Below are positions 56,545-64,000 of a stretch of DNA of 64,000 nucleotides, in pieces. Each line of letters starts with the position of its first letter. Within the stretch, counting starts at the first letter, position 1. The notes beneath the pieces were generated by a model that did no database searches, had not been told where the DNA came from, and worked only from the letters and a program-made list of their open reading frames with translations. The DNA is from an uncultured Rubrobacteraceae bacterium (lineage in GTDB: Bacteria > Actinomycetota > Rubrobacteria > Rubrobacterales > Rubrobacteraceae): assembly GCA_902806065.1 (NCBI GenBank), contig CADCVE010000060.1:24071-88070 (forward strand), in the 5' to 3' direction. The translations under genes were made by a program, and so were the position numbers.

Positions 56545-57129
56545 GTGGAAGGCGCGAAGTCCCCGGAGTTCGATCCCAAACGCCCCGTCGCGAGCGCGGT
56601 GGCGGTGCTTCGGGCTGTCTTTTTTGCTCCGAGAAGCTTCTACCTGAACTTCACGGCTGAAGGCCCTCTCCGGGAGCCGGCCCTGTTCGTCCTGCTCGTA
56701 AGCGCCGTCTCCGGAGTCTTGAGCACGGTCGTTAACTTGATCTCCGCGACGATCTTCGAGACCGGGGTGAGCCTGCCGGGCGTGGCGGTGTCCAACCTGG
56801 CCTTTTTCGTGCTCTCGCCGATCCTCGTTGGGGCGGCGGCGGGAGTGTACTTGCTCTCTGTGCGTACCTTTATTGGTCCGGAGGCCAAGTTTCGGGAGGT
56901 CTACAGGTTGCTCGCCTATGCTTACGGAGCCATGATCCTGTTCCCCTTCCCGATCCTCAACGCTCTGGCCTTCACCTACGCTACGTTCATTCTGATGTTG
57001 CTCGGGATACGTAGCGTCTACCGCGCCTCGTTCCTGACGGCCCTCATCACGGCCCTGGCCGGCTTCGTCCCCGTAGCGCTGGCCTTTATCTACTTGCTGG
57101 TTGTGATCAACGGGCTCGTCGCCCGGTAA
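56545..57129 (+). CDS. Yip1-domain membrane protein
   Basis: About 194 residues with five hydrophobic segments; the start EGAKSPEFDPKRPVASAVAV and FFAPRSFYLNFTAEGPLREP, then the REVYRLLAYAYGAMILFPFPI stretch, fit bacterial Yip1-family proteins of unknown role. GTG 56545 is chosen because of the TATAAT box six bases before it; upstream codons would be untranscribed. The 3' end overlaps the convergent neighbour by 23 bases. Confidence 0.8.
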   Translation: MEGAKSPEFDPKRPVASAVAVLRAVFFAPRSFYLNFTAEGPLREPALFVLLVSAVSGVLSTVVNLISATIFETGVSLPGVAVSNLAFFVLSPILVGAAAGVYLLSVRTFIGPEAKFREVYRLLAYAYGAMILFPFPILNALAFTYATFILMLLGIRSVYRASFLTALITALAGFVPVALAFIYLLVVINGLVAR

Positions 57130-57907
57130 TCGCCGCGTACTCTTCGAGGTCTCTCCTGGCCCGGCGCCTGATCTCCCCGGAAGCTGTCTCCGGCTTCTCT
57201 CCGTAGCTCTCGCGCAAGAGATGGCAGGAGATTCTCAGATACGCACCGCGTACCGCAAGCTCCGTGGAGACGGTCATCTCCCTGGGAAAGACGCGGTAGT
57301 TGACGTCCTCCTCGAGTCCCAGAGACGGAGGCGACGCCTCTGGTAGAGTCCTCTTCGCCGAGAGACGTACCTCCCATCGCTCTCTGAGAGCCTTCATCTT
57401 CGGTGTGTCGGGGGCGACGTTTAGCGGCCCGCATTCGAACCCGTCCTCGGGCGTGAAGCCGAAGGAGGTCTCCAGCAGCCGGGCCTGGAGTAGCGTCCGC
57501 TTCGTCCTTCGGCTCCTCAAAAGCTCATACTCGCAGCGCAGCAGGATGAGTTGGGTATCATAGTAGGCGCCGAGACCTCGGGCCGTCGGCCGGTTCGCGT
57601 CTTCACCTAGCATGGCGAGCTTGCGGCGCAGGGCTTCACGTCGTTTGGAGAACTTCGCGCGTCGCCACCACAGAGAGCCGCCGCCAAAAAGCAGTCCTGC
57701 GGTTAGTGGGATCAGGGCCGCAAAAGGCCCCGCCCACGAGGTTCCGAAGAGCGGCGCCGAGAGCAAGACCTGTGCCGCTACCACGAAGGCGACAACAAAC
57801 CCCCCGGAAGTAGCCTTGCGTGTATCCTCTCCAGCCGCCGCGTACAGTCGCCCAAGCTCGTACCACGACCCGGAGGCGTCGTCGCCTGGTGTAAGCGAGG
57901 GTTGCAC
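57107..57907 (-). CDS. Membrane protein of unknown function
   Basis: A 266-residue protein: two transmembrane segments at about residues 35-55 and 60-80, then a long basic cytosolic part with a helical pattern (RREALRRKLAMLGED, LILLRCEYELLRSRRTKRTL) and RREMTVSTELAVRGAYLRIS-like strands. No motif is recognised. GTG 57907 is the likely start. Its 3' end overlaps the Yip1-like gene on the other strand. Confidence 0.6.
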   Translation of the reverse strand: MQPSLTPGDDASGSWYELGRLYAAAGEDTRKATSGGFVVAFVVAAQVLLSAPLFGTSWAGPFAALIPLTAGLLFGGGSLWWRRAKFSKRREALRRKLAMLGEDANRPTARGLGAYYDTQLILLRCEYELLRSRRTKRTLLQARLLETSFGFTPEDGFECGPLNVAPDTPKMKALRERWEVRLSAKRTLPEASPPSLGLEEDVNYRVFPREMTVSTELAVRGAYLRISCHLLRESYGEKPETASGEIRRRARRDLEEYAAITGRRAR

Positions 57908-57926
57908 GTGCTAGATTTTACTCCCC

Positions 57927-58505
57927 GTGAACCCCGAAAAACCTCACCTGCGCGCCGCCCACTTCCTCACAAACGTCTTGAACCCATTCTTTGTCTTCAC
58001 CACCCTCTACGTCCTAGTCGCGCTCTCGGAGGCTACCTTCCCGAAATTTGCCCTGTACGCGGCCGCCGAGCTTGCGGCGGCGGCCGTTGTGGCGGGGTAT
58101 GTGTTCTTGCTCCGGCGTCGTAGTCGGGTGGGGAATTTCTGGATTTCCTCTCGCCCAGAACGCCTTGTCCCGGCTCTCGTCCTTCTCACGGCCTTCGCCG
58201 CTCTCCTCGGTGTCCTGATACTCCTCGAAGCCCCCGGAACACTCCTGGCAACCACGCTTTCGATGGGCCTGGCCAGTGCCTTCGTGGCCGCCGTTACGCT
58301 CCTGTGGAAGGCCAGCGCACACGCGGTGGTTGCCGGACACGCCGCAGCGGCCGGTCTCCTCGTTCTCGGCCCGGCGGGTCTGGTCTTCGTCTTCGTCCTT
58401 CCGGCGGTCCTATGGTCGCGTATCGCGGCCGAAGCGCACACTCCGGCGCAGGCGCTAGCGGGCGCGGTCGTCGGGGCGGCCTTCGCGCTGTTGTTTCTAG
58501 CATAG
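57927..58505 (+). CDS. PAP2-like membrane protein
   Basis: A 192-residue protein with five or six hydrophobic helices and the segment KASAHAVVAGHAAAAGLLVLG followed by WSRIAAEAHTPAQALAGAVVG, which recalls the KxxHxxVAGH and R-xxxxH-TxxQ-xxGAxxG pattern of the PAP2 (phosphatidic acid phosphatase) superfamily used by some archaeal and actinobacterial members. It would act on lipid phosphates, though not all catalytic residues can be assigned. GTG 57927; no clear ribosome binding site. Confidence 0.6.
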   Translation: MNPEKPHLRAAHFLTNVLNPFFVFTTLYVLVALSEATFPKFALYAAAELAAAAVVAGYVFLLRRRSRVGNFWISSRPERLVPALVLLTAFAALLGVLILLEAPGTLLATTLSMGLASAFVAAVTLLWKASAHAVVAGHAAAAGLLVLGPAGLVFVFVLPAVLWSRIAAEAHTPAQALAGAVVGAAFALLFLA

Positions 58506-58535
58506 AAATAGCCCGCCACAAGCGGACTTTGGGAG

Positions 58536-58608
58536 TGACCCCACGGGGGCTCGAACCTCGGTTTTCGCCGTGAGAGGGCGATGTCCTAGGCCTCTAGACG
58601 ATGGGGGC
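58536..58608 (-). tRNA. tRNA-Glu (anticodon CTC), slightly irregular
   Basis: GCCCCCATCGTCTAG begins the molecule, the usual tRNA-Glu start. Anticodon stem TCGCC/GGCGA with loop CTCTCAC gives CTC. The T arm CGAGG/CCCCG has one A-C mismatch and the acceptor one C-T mismatch at 2-71, so either the gene is divergent or its 3' half was altered. No CCA encoded. A tyrosine recombinase gene lies 135 bases from its 5' end. Anticodon at 58572-58574. Confidence 0.8.
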
Positions 58609-58742
58609 TTGATGCTCGATAAGGGGCGGTTTTATGGCCTTTTTGGGTTCTTGCCGCCCGTTTGTCGAGGCGAAGGAAATGGGGTTTGACCCCCACCCTG
58701 ACCCCAACGCCGGGCCACGAACGCAGAGGAGGAGGTACGTGC

Positions 58743-59849
58743 GTGGCGAGGAAGAACGGCAACGGTGAGGGCAGCCGCCCCCGCAAGAGGGCGGATGGGC
58801 GTTGGGAGGCCCGCTACTGGTCCGAGGATGGGCGTCGGAGCGTCTACGGGAAAACACGCAAGGAGGTCGCGGAGAAGCTCGCCAAGGCCTTGGTCGCCGA
58901 AGAAGAACCTCGGCAGGAGTTCATGGCAGTGGATATCACGTTAGGCGAGTTTCTGGCTCAATACGAGGACGCGGTCAGAGATACGATGAAGCGTCGCAGT
59001 TTCGAGACCTACCTGGATATAGCAAGGCTGCACCTGCTGCCCACATTGGGAAACACGAAGCTCGCGGACCTGACGCGAGGACAGGTGCAACGGATGTACG
59101 CTCGCAAGCGAGACGAGGGGCTCTCGGCCGCGAGGGTACGCCGCATACACGGCGTGCTCTCTGCCGTACTCAACCACGCGGTGCGTTGGCGGTTGGTCGA
59201 ACACAACGTGTGCAAGGAGGTCAGCCCGCCACGGGTCCCACCGCCGGAGATCCGACCTTTTAGCCTGGAAGAAGCCAAACGTTTTCTGGTCGCCGTCGAA
59301 GGTGACAGGTTCGAGGCATTGTACGTGCTGGGGCTGACGTCGGGCATGAGGTTCGGAGAACTCGGCGGGTTGTTCTGGTCTGATATGGACCTGGACCGCC
59401 GGATACTACGAGTACAACGTGCCCTGATAACAGGGCATGGGAGGCAAACTCTCGAAGCCCCGAAAACCCCGGGGAGCCGCCGCCGCATAGATCTGACTGC
59501 CAAGGCGGTAGACGCTCTTCGACGTCACAGCAAACAGCAGCAGTCCGAAGGGTTCCCGGTCGAAGGCGACGCGTTGGTATTCAAGAACGGGGCGGGTAAC
59601 CCTGTCAACCCTTCGCACTTGATCTGTCGTTCGTTCAAGCCCCTGCTCAAACGTGCGGGTCTGCCGGAGACCACCTTCCACGCCGCGACCCGTCACACCT
59701 GCTGCTGCATCCTCCTTCTGCAAGGCGTCAACCCGAGGGCGGTGAGCCTTCAACTTGGGCACAGCTCTGTAGCCTTTACGCTGCAAAAGTACGCACACTT
59801 CCTACCGGGGTTCGGAGACGGTGGGGCCATGGACTCGGCACTCTCCTGA
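58743..59849 (+). CDS. Tyrosine recombinase / phage-type integrase
   Basis: About 368 residues. An arm-binding basic N-terminus (KRADGRWEARYWSEDGRRSV), a SAM-like core-binding domain (TLGEFLAQYEDAVRDT, LPTLGNTKLADLTRGQVQRM), and a catalytic domain with the first Arg in LTSGMRFGELGGL, then FHAATRHTCCCILLLQGVNP, LQLGHSSVAFTLQKYAH with the nucleophilic Tyr. The FH-AAT-RHT box has one more residue between His and Arg than the usual HxxR. GTG 58743 has GGAGGAGG upstream. It lies next to tRNA-Glu, a usual attachment site, but on the 5' side; no phage genes accompany it. Confidence 0.88.
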   Translation: MARKNGNGEGSRPRKRADGRWEARYWSEDGRRSVYGKTRKEVAEKLAKALVAEEEPRQEFMAVDITLGEFLAQYEDAVRDTMKRRSFETYLDIARLHLLPTLGNTKLADLTRGQVQRMYARKRDEGLSAARVRRIHGVLSAVLNHAVRWRLVEHNVCKEVSPPRVPPPEIRPFSLEEAKRFLVAVEGDRFEALYVLGLTSGMRFGELGGLFWSDMDLDRRILRVQRALITGHGRQTLEAPKTPGSRRRIDLTAKAVDALRRHSKQQQSEGFPVEGDALVFKNGAGNPVNPSHLICRSFKPLLKRAGLPETTFHAATRHTCCCILLLQGVNPRAVSLQLGHSSVAFTLQKYAHFLPGFGDGGAMDSALS

Positions 59850-60002
59850 GGCCCAGAAGCGGCCCTCAAGTGCAAGCTATCTGGATGGTGCCTGTAGTAG
59901 GGCTATACATCGCATTTGGGCAGATCTAGATGAGGGGGCTGCCCGTGGGCGGTCCCCCAGATGTAGATTACGGACGAAGTTGCCCTATGCCTGAAGGGAT
60001 CC

Positions 60003-61094
60003 GTGCTCTACGCTGTCGAGCTTATGCAGCAGAGTACGGATCAACAGCCGGACAACGGTTTGCTCCCGGGGCGATGCTCCCTGGGACAGACTACCGAGGA
60101 GCATCCTCTAGCGGAGGTCGTGGAATTGCCCACCCCGCTCACCAAGAAGCGTCGGTGGGTGAGGTACTCGCGGCGTCCCGTGTTCAAGAAGAGGCGTCGG
60201 GTGGCATGTCTCATACTCGGGCTCTTACTGTTGGTGGCCGTGGGTGGCCTACTCTTCTTCAGCAACCCCGACTGGATAGGCAGACAACAGGTGCAGAGGG
60301 TGGTGTCTCCCGCCGCCAGTGAGGTACCGGAGACGGCGGAGGAAGAGGCCGTCGAGGGGAAGGCCGCAGAAGGCGGGACTCTTGGTGAGGAGGCCGCGGA
60401 AGGGGAGGATGGCACGTCGGTTCCGGACGACCCCACGCTCCACCTGACCGTTCCGAGGCTCGGGTTGTACGGTCACACGGTGCGAAACGACGACTCGGAG
60501 GAAGCACTCGATCAGGGGGCGATCAAGCTGCCGTACACGGGATTCCCCTGGCAGAAAGAAGACACGAACACTTACATCGCGTGCCACCGGCTCGGCTGGC
60601 CCGGGACCGAAAGCGACAACCAATGCCTCAACCTCCCCTCGATGCAAGGGGGGGACAAGATCTTCCTCGAAGACGCGAACGGCACGGTCTACGCATACCG
60701 GGTAGTAGAGACCTTGACGGTTGGCCCCGATGACACTTGGGTGACCGAACCGGTCGCGGGGGAGGACATGGTCTCGTTGCAGACCTGCATCGAGGCCCCC
60801 GACGACCTCCTCACGCTGGGCCCCGACTGGGCCGCCCGTTTCGTGGTGCGGGCGGAGCGGGTCGAGGAGGGGCAGGCAGGAGGCTACCGAAGTATCGTAG
60901 AAGACCCTGTGGCCACCTACGCGGGCCTCCTCTCGCACAATTCATTCCTCGCCTCCTACTACGGTAGGATCCTGAAGACCGCCGAGAGTACCGCGGTGCT
61001 CTCGGGTAATGTGAGCACGGTTTACACCAAGGAGGCCTTGCTCGATCTCGAGAGGCTCGCTTTGTTGTCGAACCTTCCTTACCCTTTCGTGTAG
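60003..61094 (+). CDS. Sortase (class E type) with long linker
   Basis: A 363-residue membrane protein: basic cytosolic start (KKRRWVRYSRRPVFKKRRRV), one transmembrane segment at about residues 68-86, an acidic linker (EEEAVEGKAAEGG), and a sortase domain with the catalytic His in NTYIACHRLGWPG, Cys in MVSLQTCIEAP and Arg in WAARFVVRAERV. It would join surface proteins to the cell wall through a threonyl link. The ~70 residues after the domain are not standard. GTG 60003 or ATG 60024 start. No sortase substrate with an LPxTG-like tail is seen in the window. Confidence 0.83.
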   Translation: MLYAVELMQQSTDQQPDNGLLPGRCSLGQTTEEHPLAEVVELPTPLTKKRRWVRYSRRPVFKKRRRVACLILGLLLLVAVGGLLFFSNPDWIGRQQVQRVVSPAASEVPETAEEEAVEGKAAEGGTLGEEAAEGEDGTSVPDDPTLHLTVPRLGLYGHTVRNDDSEEALDQGAIKLPYTGFPWQKEDTNTYIACHRLGWPGTESDNQCLNLPSMQGGDKIFLEDANGTVYAYRVVETLTVGPDDTWVTEPVAGEDMVSLQTCIEAPDDLLTLGPDWAARFVVRAERVEEGQAGGYRSIVEDPVATYAGLLSHNSFLASYYGRILKTAESTAVLSGNVSTVYTKEALLDLERLALLSNLPYPFV

Positions 61095-61418
61095 GCATCT
61101 CTCCAAGGTTAGGTGTAGGAGTTGGACAACCTCCTAGATGTCGTGGATATCTCTGCGACATGGAGAGTCTCGCCCTTCGTGGTGCCCAGACTGACCTTTC
61201 AGGGTATGTTTCGTAGAGGCTAGGCTCCGCGAGCGTGGTCTGAAACAGGTTCAGCCACTCGGCACCAAAACGGCCGTGAGTCATCCGTACAGTGTTGGGC
61301 AGCTTTGACTTCGGCGATCGCTGCGTGAGGTCTGCACTACAGCTTGCTAGGGGTTTGTGGGGCGAGGTGGTCATTCTCATGGGAGTGGCCTAGCACTGTG
61401 TTACTGAGCGGCGGGTAG
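61095..61418. other. Gene-free stretch after the sortase
   Basis: No gene, RNA or clear repeat is visible in these 320 bases. Confidence 0.4.
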
Positions 61419-61568
61419 GTGTTCGAGGGCAGAGCAGCGATAGGATATGACCACGGATACGACACAGAGGTCTTCTATCTGGGGCTGGCACTGAACCCTA
61501 AGTAGGTTGAGGGCTTCGTCGAAGGGTGCTTAGAGAAAACCGGTGAAGCTGAGCCCGACGAGGAGTAA
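61419..61568 (+). pseudogene. Remnant of an unknown gene with an internal TAG
   Basis: From GTG 61419 the frame reads VFEGRAAIGYDHGYDTEVFY, then LGLALNPK, a TAG at 61503-61505, and continues VEGFVEGCLEKTGEAEPDEE to a TAA ending at 61568. The composition on both sides of the stop looks coding, so a Tyr or Gln codon may have become a stop. I do not recognise the family. Confidence 0.35.
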
Positions 61569-61625
61569 TCTCATCCGGGGTCTGTGGGAGGATAGGCGCG
61601 AGAAGGGCTTCATCCTATCCGACCC

Positions 61626-61889
61626 TTACCCTGCCTCCTCCGAGGGTTCCCCGTGCTCCCCTAACAGCTTGGCGGCCTCCTCAGGCGTCGGAATCTCATG
61701 TACCCAGTAGGAGACATGTTGGACCGCATCGTAGAGTTCGTAGTTGGGCTCATCGGTCTCCCAGGTGCTGCGGTGGACCAACACGCACAAGTCGCCCGAC
61801 TCCCCGATGGCCAGATGCTCCGAGAAGGTGCCGTCAGGCTCCCAACCGGCGTCTGCGAGTTCCTGATCTATTCTCCCTTTATCTACCAT
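61626..61889 (-). CDS. Small acidic protein of unknown function
   Basis: About 87 residues, rich in Glu, with VDKGRIDQELADAGWEPDGT, AIGESGDLCVLVHRSTW and a C-terminal TPEEAAKLLGEHGEPS. ATG 61889 has a GGAG nine bases ahead; the open frame extends a little upstream. It lies directly beside the IS5-family element. No family is recognised. Confidence 0.5.
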   Translation of the reverse strand: MVDKGRIDQELADAGWEPDGTFSEHLAIGESGDLCVLVHRSTWETDEPNYELYDAVQHVSYWVHEIPTPEEAAKLLGEHGEPSEEAG

Positions 61890-61950
61890 CCACCATTCTC
61901 CTATGCCGACGCACTGCTTTGGCACCAACAAGAGAAAGTAGCGATACTAG

Positions 61951-62804
61951 AAGCTATCTCATAAATTAGGAGGTGAGGCTATAGTGGCTCCGTCGCACAT
62001 CCTGTTGGCAGGAGAACAAGAGCATGGATCTCACCGACGAGCAGTGGGAAGTGCTGGAGCCTCTTATCCCACAACCACCCCAAAGAGAAGACGGGCGAGG
62101 CAGGCCGTGGCGAGACCCACGTGATGTCCTCAACGGCATCCTGTGGATACTTCGCACCGGGGCGCCCTGGAAAGACCTGCCAGAACGCTATCCACCATAC
62201 CAAACCTGCCACCGCCGCTTTCAGAAATGGATCGAGGAAGGTACTCTTGCTGCCATACTCGAAGCGTTGGCCGAAGACCTCGAAGAGCGCGGGGAGATAG
62301 ATCTCTCGGAATGCTACATAGACGCCACTTTCGTCGCGGCCAAAAAAGGGGGGCGCGAGTCGGAAAGACCAAGCGGGGCAAAGGTACGAAGATCATGGCG
62401 TTTTCAGACGGCGCTTCTATTCCTCTCGCCCTCTACACAGAGAGTGCTTCGCCGCACGAAGTCACCCTTGTTGAGGCGACTTTGGCGAGTGCCTTCTTGA
62501 AGGAAAAGCCGCAGAGGCTGGTGGGCGACAGGGCCTATGATTCCGATCCGCTCGATGAAACGCTAAAAGAGCAAGGTGTCGAGATGATCGCTCCTCACAG
62601 AAGAAACCGCAAGAAGAGAAAGACCCAGGACGGGCGCAAGCTCAGGCGCTACAAGAGGCGATGGAAGGTAGAGAGGCTCTTCGCCTGGTTGCAGAACTTC
62701 AGGAGGTTGGTGGTCCGCTACGAATACAAGGATGAGAACTTTCTGGGCATGGCGCAGCTTGGGTGCATCATCATATTGCTCAGGAAGTGTTTATGAGATG
62801 GCTT
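61951..62804 (+). mobile_element. IS5-family insertion sequence, about 0.85 kb
   Basis: Ends AAGCTATCTCATAAA (left) and, on the other strand, AAGCCATCTCATAAA (right): 14 of 15 bases match, and CTAG flanks both sides (61947-61950, 62805-62808) as the probable target duplication, within the YTAR target of IS5 elements. It carries one two-frame transposase gene. Confidence 0.88.
62024..62796 (+). CDS. IS5-family (IS427-like) transposase expressed by frameshifting
   Basis: The first frame (62024 on) has [59 protein letters not shown] and the first catalytic Asp in [13 protein letters not shown]. At the run A6G6 (62342-62353) the code passes to the -1 frame, continuing [31 protein letters not shown] with the second Asp, and [18 protein letters not shown] with the Glu, to the stop at 62796. 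The two-frame layout with an A/G run is usual for this group, so it is likely functional and not broken. ATG 62024 is the start. Confidence 0.88.
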
Positions 62805-63562
62805 CTAGTAAATCACATTCGTGGCACATTCTTCCACAGAGACAGGGCGGGCTTATCTCACCGGTTTAACCTCCTGTACGCCAGCCATTTCCGCTTTTCC
62901 TGTCTCCATGCATGGTTAGGGCTACAAGGCGTCTTTGCCGGACGCGTTCACTCGTTGCTGAAGGCCTGTCGCTACTGATGGTCCTGGCTATCTCTTCGTG
63001 TACAAGTTCTCTGTCTACAGGGCAAGGAGGGCCGTTGCGTCCTGCACCACCTCTGTCACGGACAGAGGGGTACTCCGTAGGTATGAAGTACACCAGGCTG
63101 GACCGGTTTCCGGCTCGCCTGGGGTGGACCCTACCGCAGGCCGAACTTGCGCTGGTTTATGGGCCTGTTTACCGGCTCTTCTTGTCCGGCAGATCCATTG
63201 TGGCGTCCGTGGAGCCACCGGCGTAAGCGTTCCTCCCGCACCCGCAGGAGTCTCTTCACGTCCTTGAGGGCGGTGGAGGCTACTTCTACCCTTGAGTCGA
63301 GGTTCTCGACCCAGCCACCGGTACCTCGCTGATCCGATAGTCACGCAGCTCCGCCGACAGGAGCATCTTCGTGTCGAACTACAATTGGCGAAGGCGATGC
63401 GGTAGAGGGTTGTGGACGCTCTTTGAGGGCGGACGCCCGGTGCGACAGGCTCAAGGTGATCGGTGCAGCGCAGGTTGTTTTCTCCGAGCACGGTCCGGAC
63501 GCTCGCTAGTGTGTAGATGCTTTATCGTATTGTGTGTCTCTATAGGCGGCCTCTTGAGGCTT
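62797..63562. other. Gene-poor stretch with decayed coding DNA
   Basis: About 760 bases after the IS5 element. Apart from a probable minus-strand remnant at 63131-63382, only unsupported open frames are present. Confidence 0.4.
63131..63382 (-). pseudogene. Probable frameshifted remnant of a small gene
   Basis: Minus-strand DNA reads FDTKMLLSAELRDYRISEVP in one frame and then VENLDSRVEVASTALKDVKR, LLRVREERLRRWLHG in the next, to a TAG at 63131-63133. The second part has coding-like composition. The join needs a frameshift near 63320, and an in-frame stop precedes the first part. Family unknown. Confidence 0.3.
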
Positions 63563-64000
63563 CTACGAGAAAGCATCCTCCCTGAGCAGCGACTCTATAG
63601 CTTCGCTAGGGAGAGGCTTGGCGAAGTAGTAGCCCTGGGCCATGTCGCACCCTATCTCTCTCAGTTTCGCCAGTTGTTCTTCGGTCTCGACACCCTCGAC
63701 GATCACGGTCAGGTCCAGAGAGTGCGCCATCCGGGTCATGGCGTCGATTACCTTGCTGTATCCCTCCGGGTCGTCTTCTCTTTTTCTATGCACGAGCAGG
63801 CGGTCGATCTTCAAGAAGTCCAGTAGAGAATGCTCGAGGTAGACGAGCGAGCAGTATCCTGTGCCAAAGGCATCGATCGCGAGCTTCACGCCAAGAGATT
63901 TCAGCTCGCGGAGCTTGTCGATGGTTTGCTCCGCGTCCTCCTGCGCCGTCCTCTCGGAGATCTCTAGCATGAGACAGGCGGGGTCCAGACCGGTCTCGCG
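63563..64000 (-). CDS. C-terminal end of an EAL-domain protein (partial), with a changed metal site
   Basis: The frame is open to the window edge; about 145 residues of an EAL domain are seen: CLMLEISERTA, GVKLAIDAFGTGYCSLVYLE, LDFLKIDRLLV, VIVEGVETEEQL and GCDMAQGYYFAKPLP. EAL domains hydrolyse cyclic-di-GMP. The usual IDDFGTGYSSL is IDAFGTGYCSL, so the second metal-region Asp is Ala, and the glutamate motif is EISER rather than EITES; activity is doubtful and the domain may only bind cyclic-di-GMP. The N-terminal part and other domains lie outside the window. Confidence 0.85.
   Translation of the reverse strand, partial: RETGLDPACLMLEISERTAQEDAEQTIDKLRELKSLGVKLAIDAFGTGYCSLVYLEHSLLDFLKIDRLLVHRKREDDPEGYSKVIDAMTRMAHSLDLTVIVEGVETEEQLAKLREIGCDMAQGYYFAKPLPSEAIESLLREDAFS

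Noticed and set aside
62912..63226. 104-codon plus-strand frame with a lipoprotein-like start
   Set aside because: The LAISSCTS segment looks like a lipobox, but no ribosome binding site is present and the 3' half overlaps a better minus-strand remnant.

Overview
The window looks like a chromosomal segment of a high-GC actinobacterium, most probably of the Rubrobacter lineage. This is an inference from gene content: a tilS-hpt-ftsH-folP-folB-folK-coaX-greA-lysS-clpC block, a class I lysyl-tRNA synthetase, DUF5872 and DUF1802 proteins, a class E type sortase, and several genes whose -10 box lies 6 bases before the start codon (leaderless transcripts). No species assignment was possible without a search.

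Layout. 0-4.5 kb: end of a membrane glycosyltransferase, a thiamine-binding protein and three coupled glycosyltransferases (two GT9, one GT4). 4.6-10.1 kb: one giant membrane cyclic-di-GMP protein with GAF, eight PAS, GGDEF and EAL domains. 10.5-14.5 kb: two paralogous TPR membrane proteins, a DUF1802 protein, fumC and a Uma2-type protein. 14.6-20.2 kb: accessory zone with a fumC 3' fragment, an IS3 element, a DUF433/DUF5615 toxin-antitoxin pair, stress proteins and two broken copies of a methyltransferase 3' end. 20.2-26.5 kb: a probable diadenylate cyclase, an AraC-type regulator and an aldehyde/alcohol redox cluster (cupin, zinc alcohol dehydrogenase, two aldo-keto reductases, one frameshifted), resembling the E. 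coli YqhC-YqhD-DkgA arrangement. 26.5-29 kb: methyltransferase, Nudix hydrolase, small proteins and initiator tRNA. 29-42.2 kb: a repetitive acidic surface protein, then the conserved housekeeping block. 42.4-50.4 kb: membrane protein, PfkB kinase plus adenosylhomocysteinase, MsrA, Xaa-Pro peptidase, NifU-like protein and membrane proteins. 50.5-55.6 kb: an exported Ig-like protein and a subtilase, each preceded by a copy of the same ~100 bp upstream block, next to a LuxR-type response regulator and its histidine kinase, which carries an in-frame stop. 55.8-64 kb: membrane proteins, tRNA-Glu, a tyrosine recombinase, a sortase, an IS5-family element, decayed coding DNA and the end of an EAL-domain protein.

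Points most worth attention: (i) a fusion of a ClpC-type N domain to dihydroneopterin aldolase inside the folate operon; (ii) the duplicated upstream block (two 14-base direct repeats at 32-base spacing) before the subtilase and the Ig-like gene, with a tandem hairpin leader before the latter; (iii) the exported protein with a Ser/Asp/Glu-rich stalk and about nine hexapeptide repeats; (iv) three loci carrying short duplicated 3' ends of genes found intact elsewhere in the window. Starts were chosen from ribosome binding sites, overlaps and -10 boxes; functions are read from motifs and remembered family features, not from database searches.
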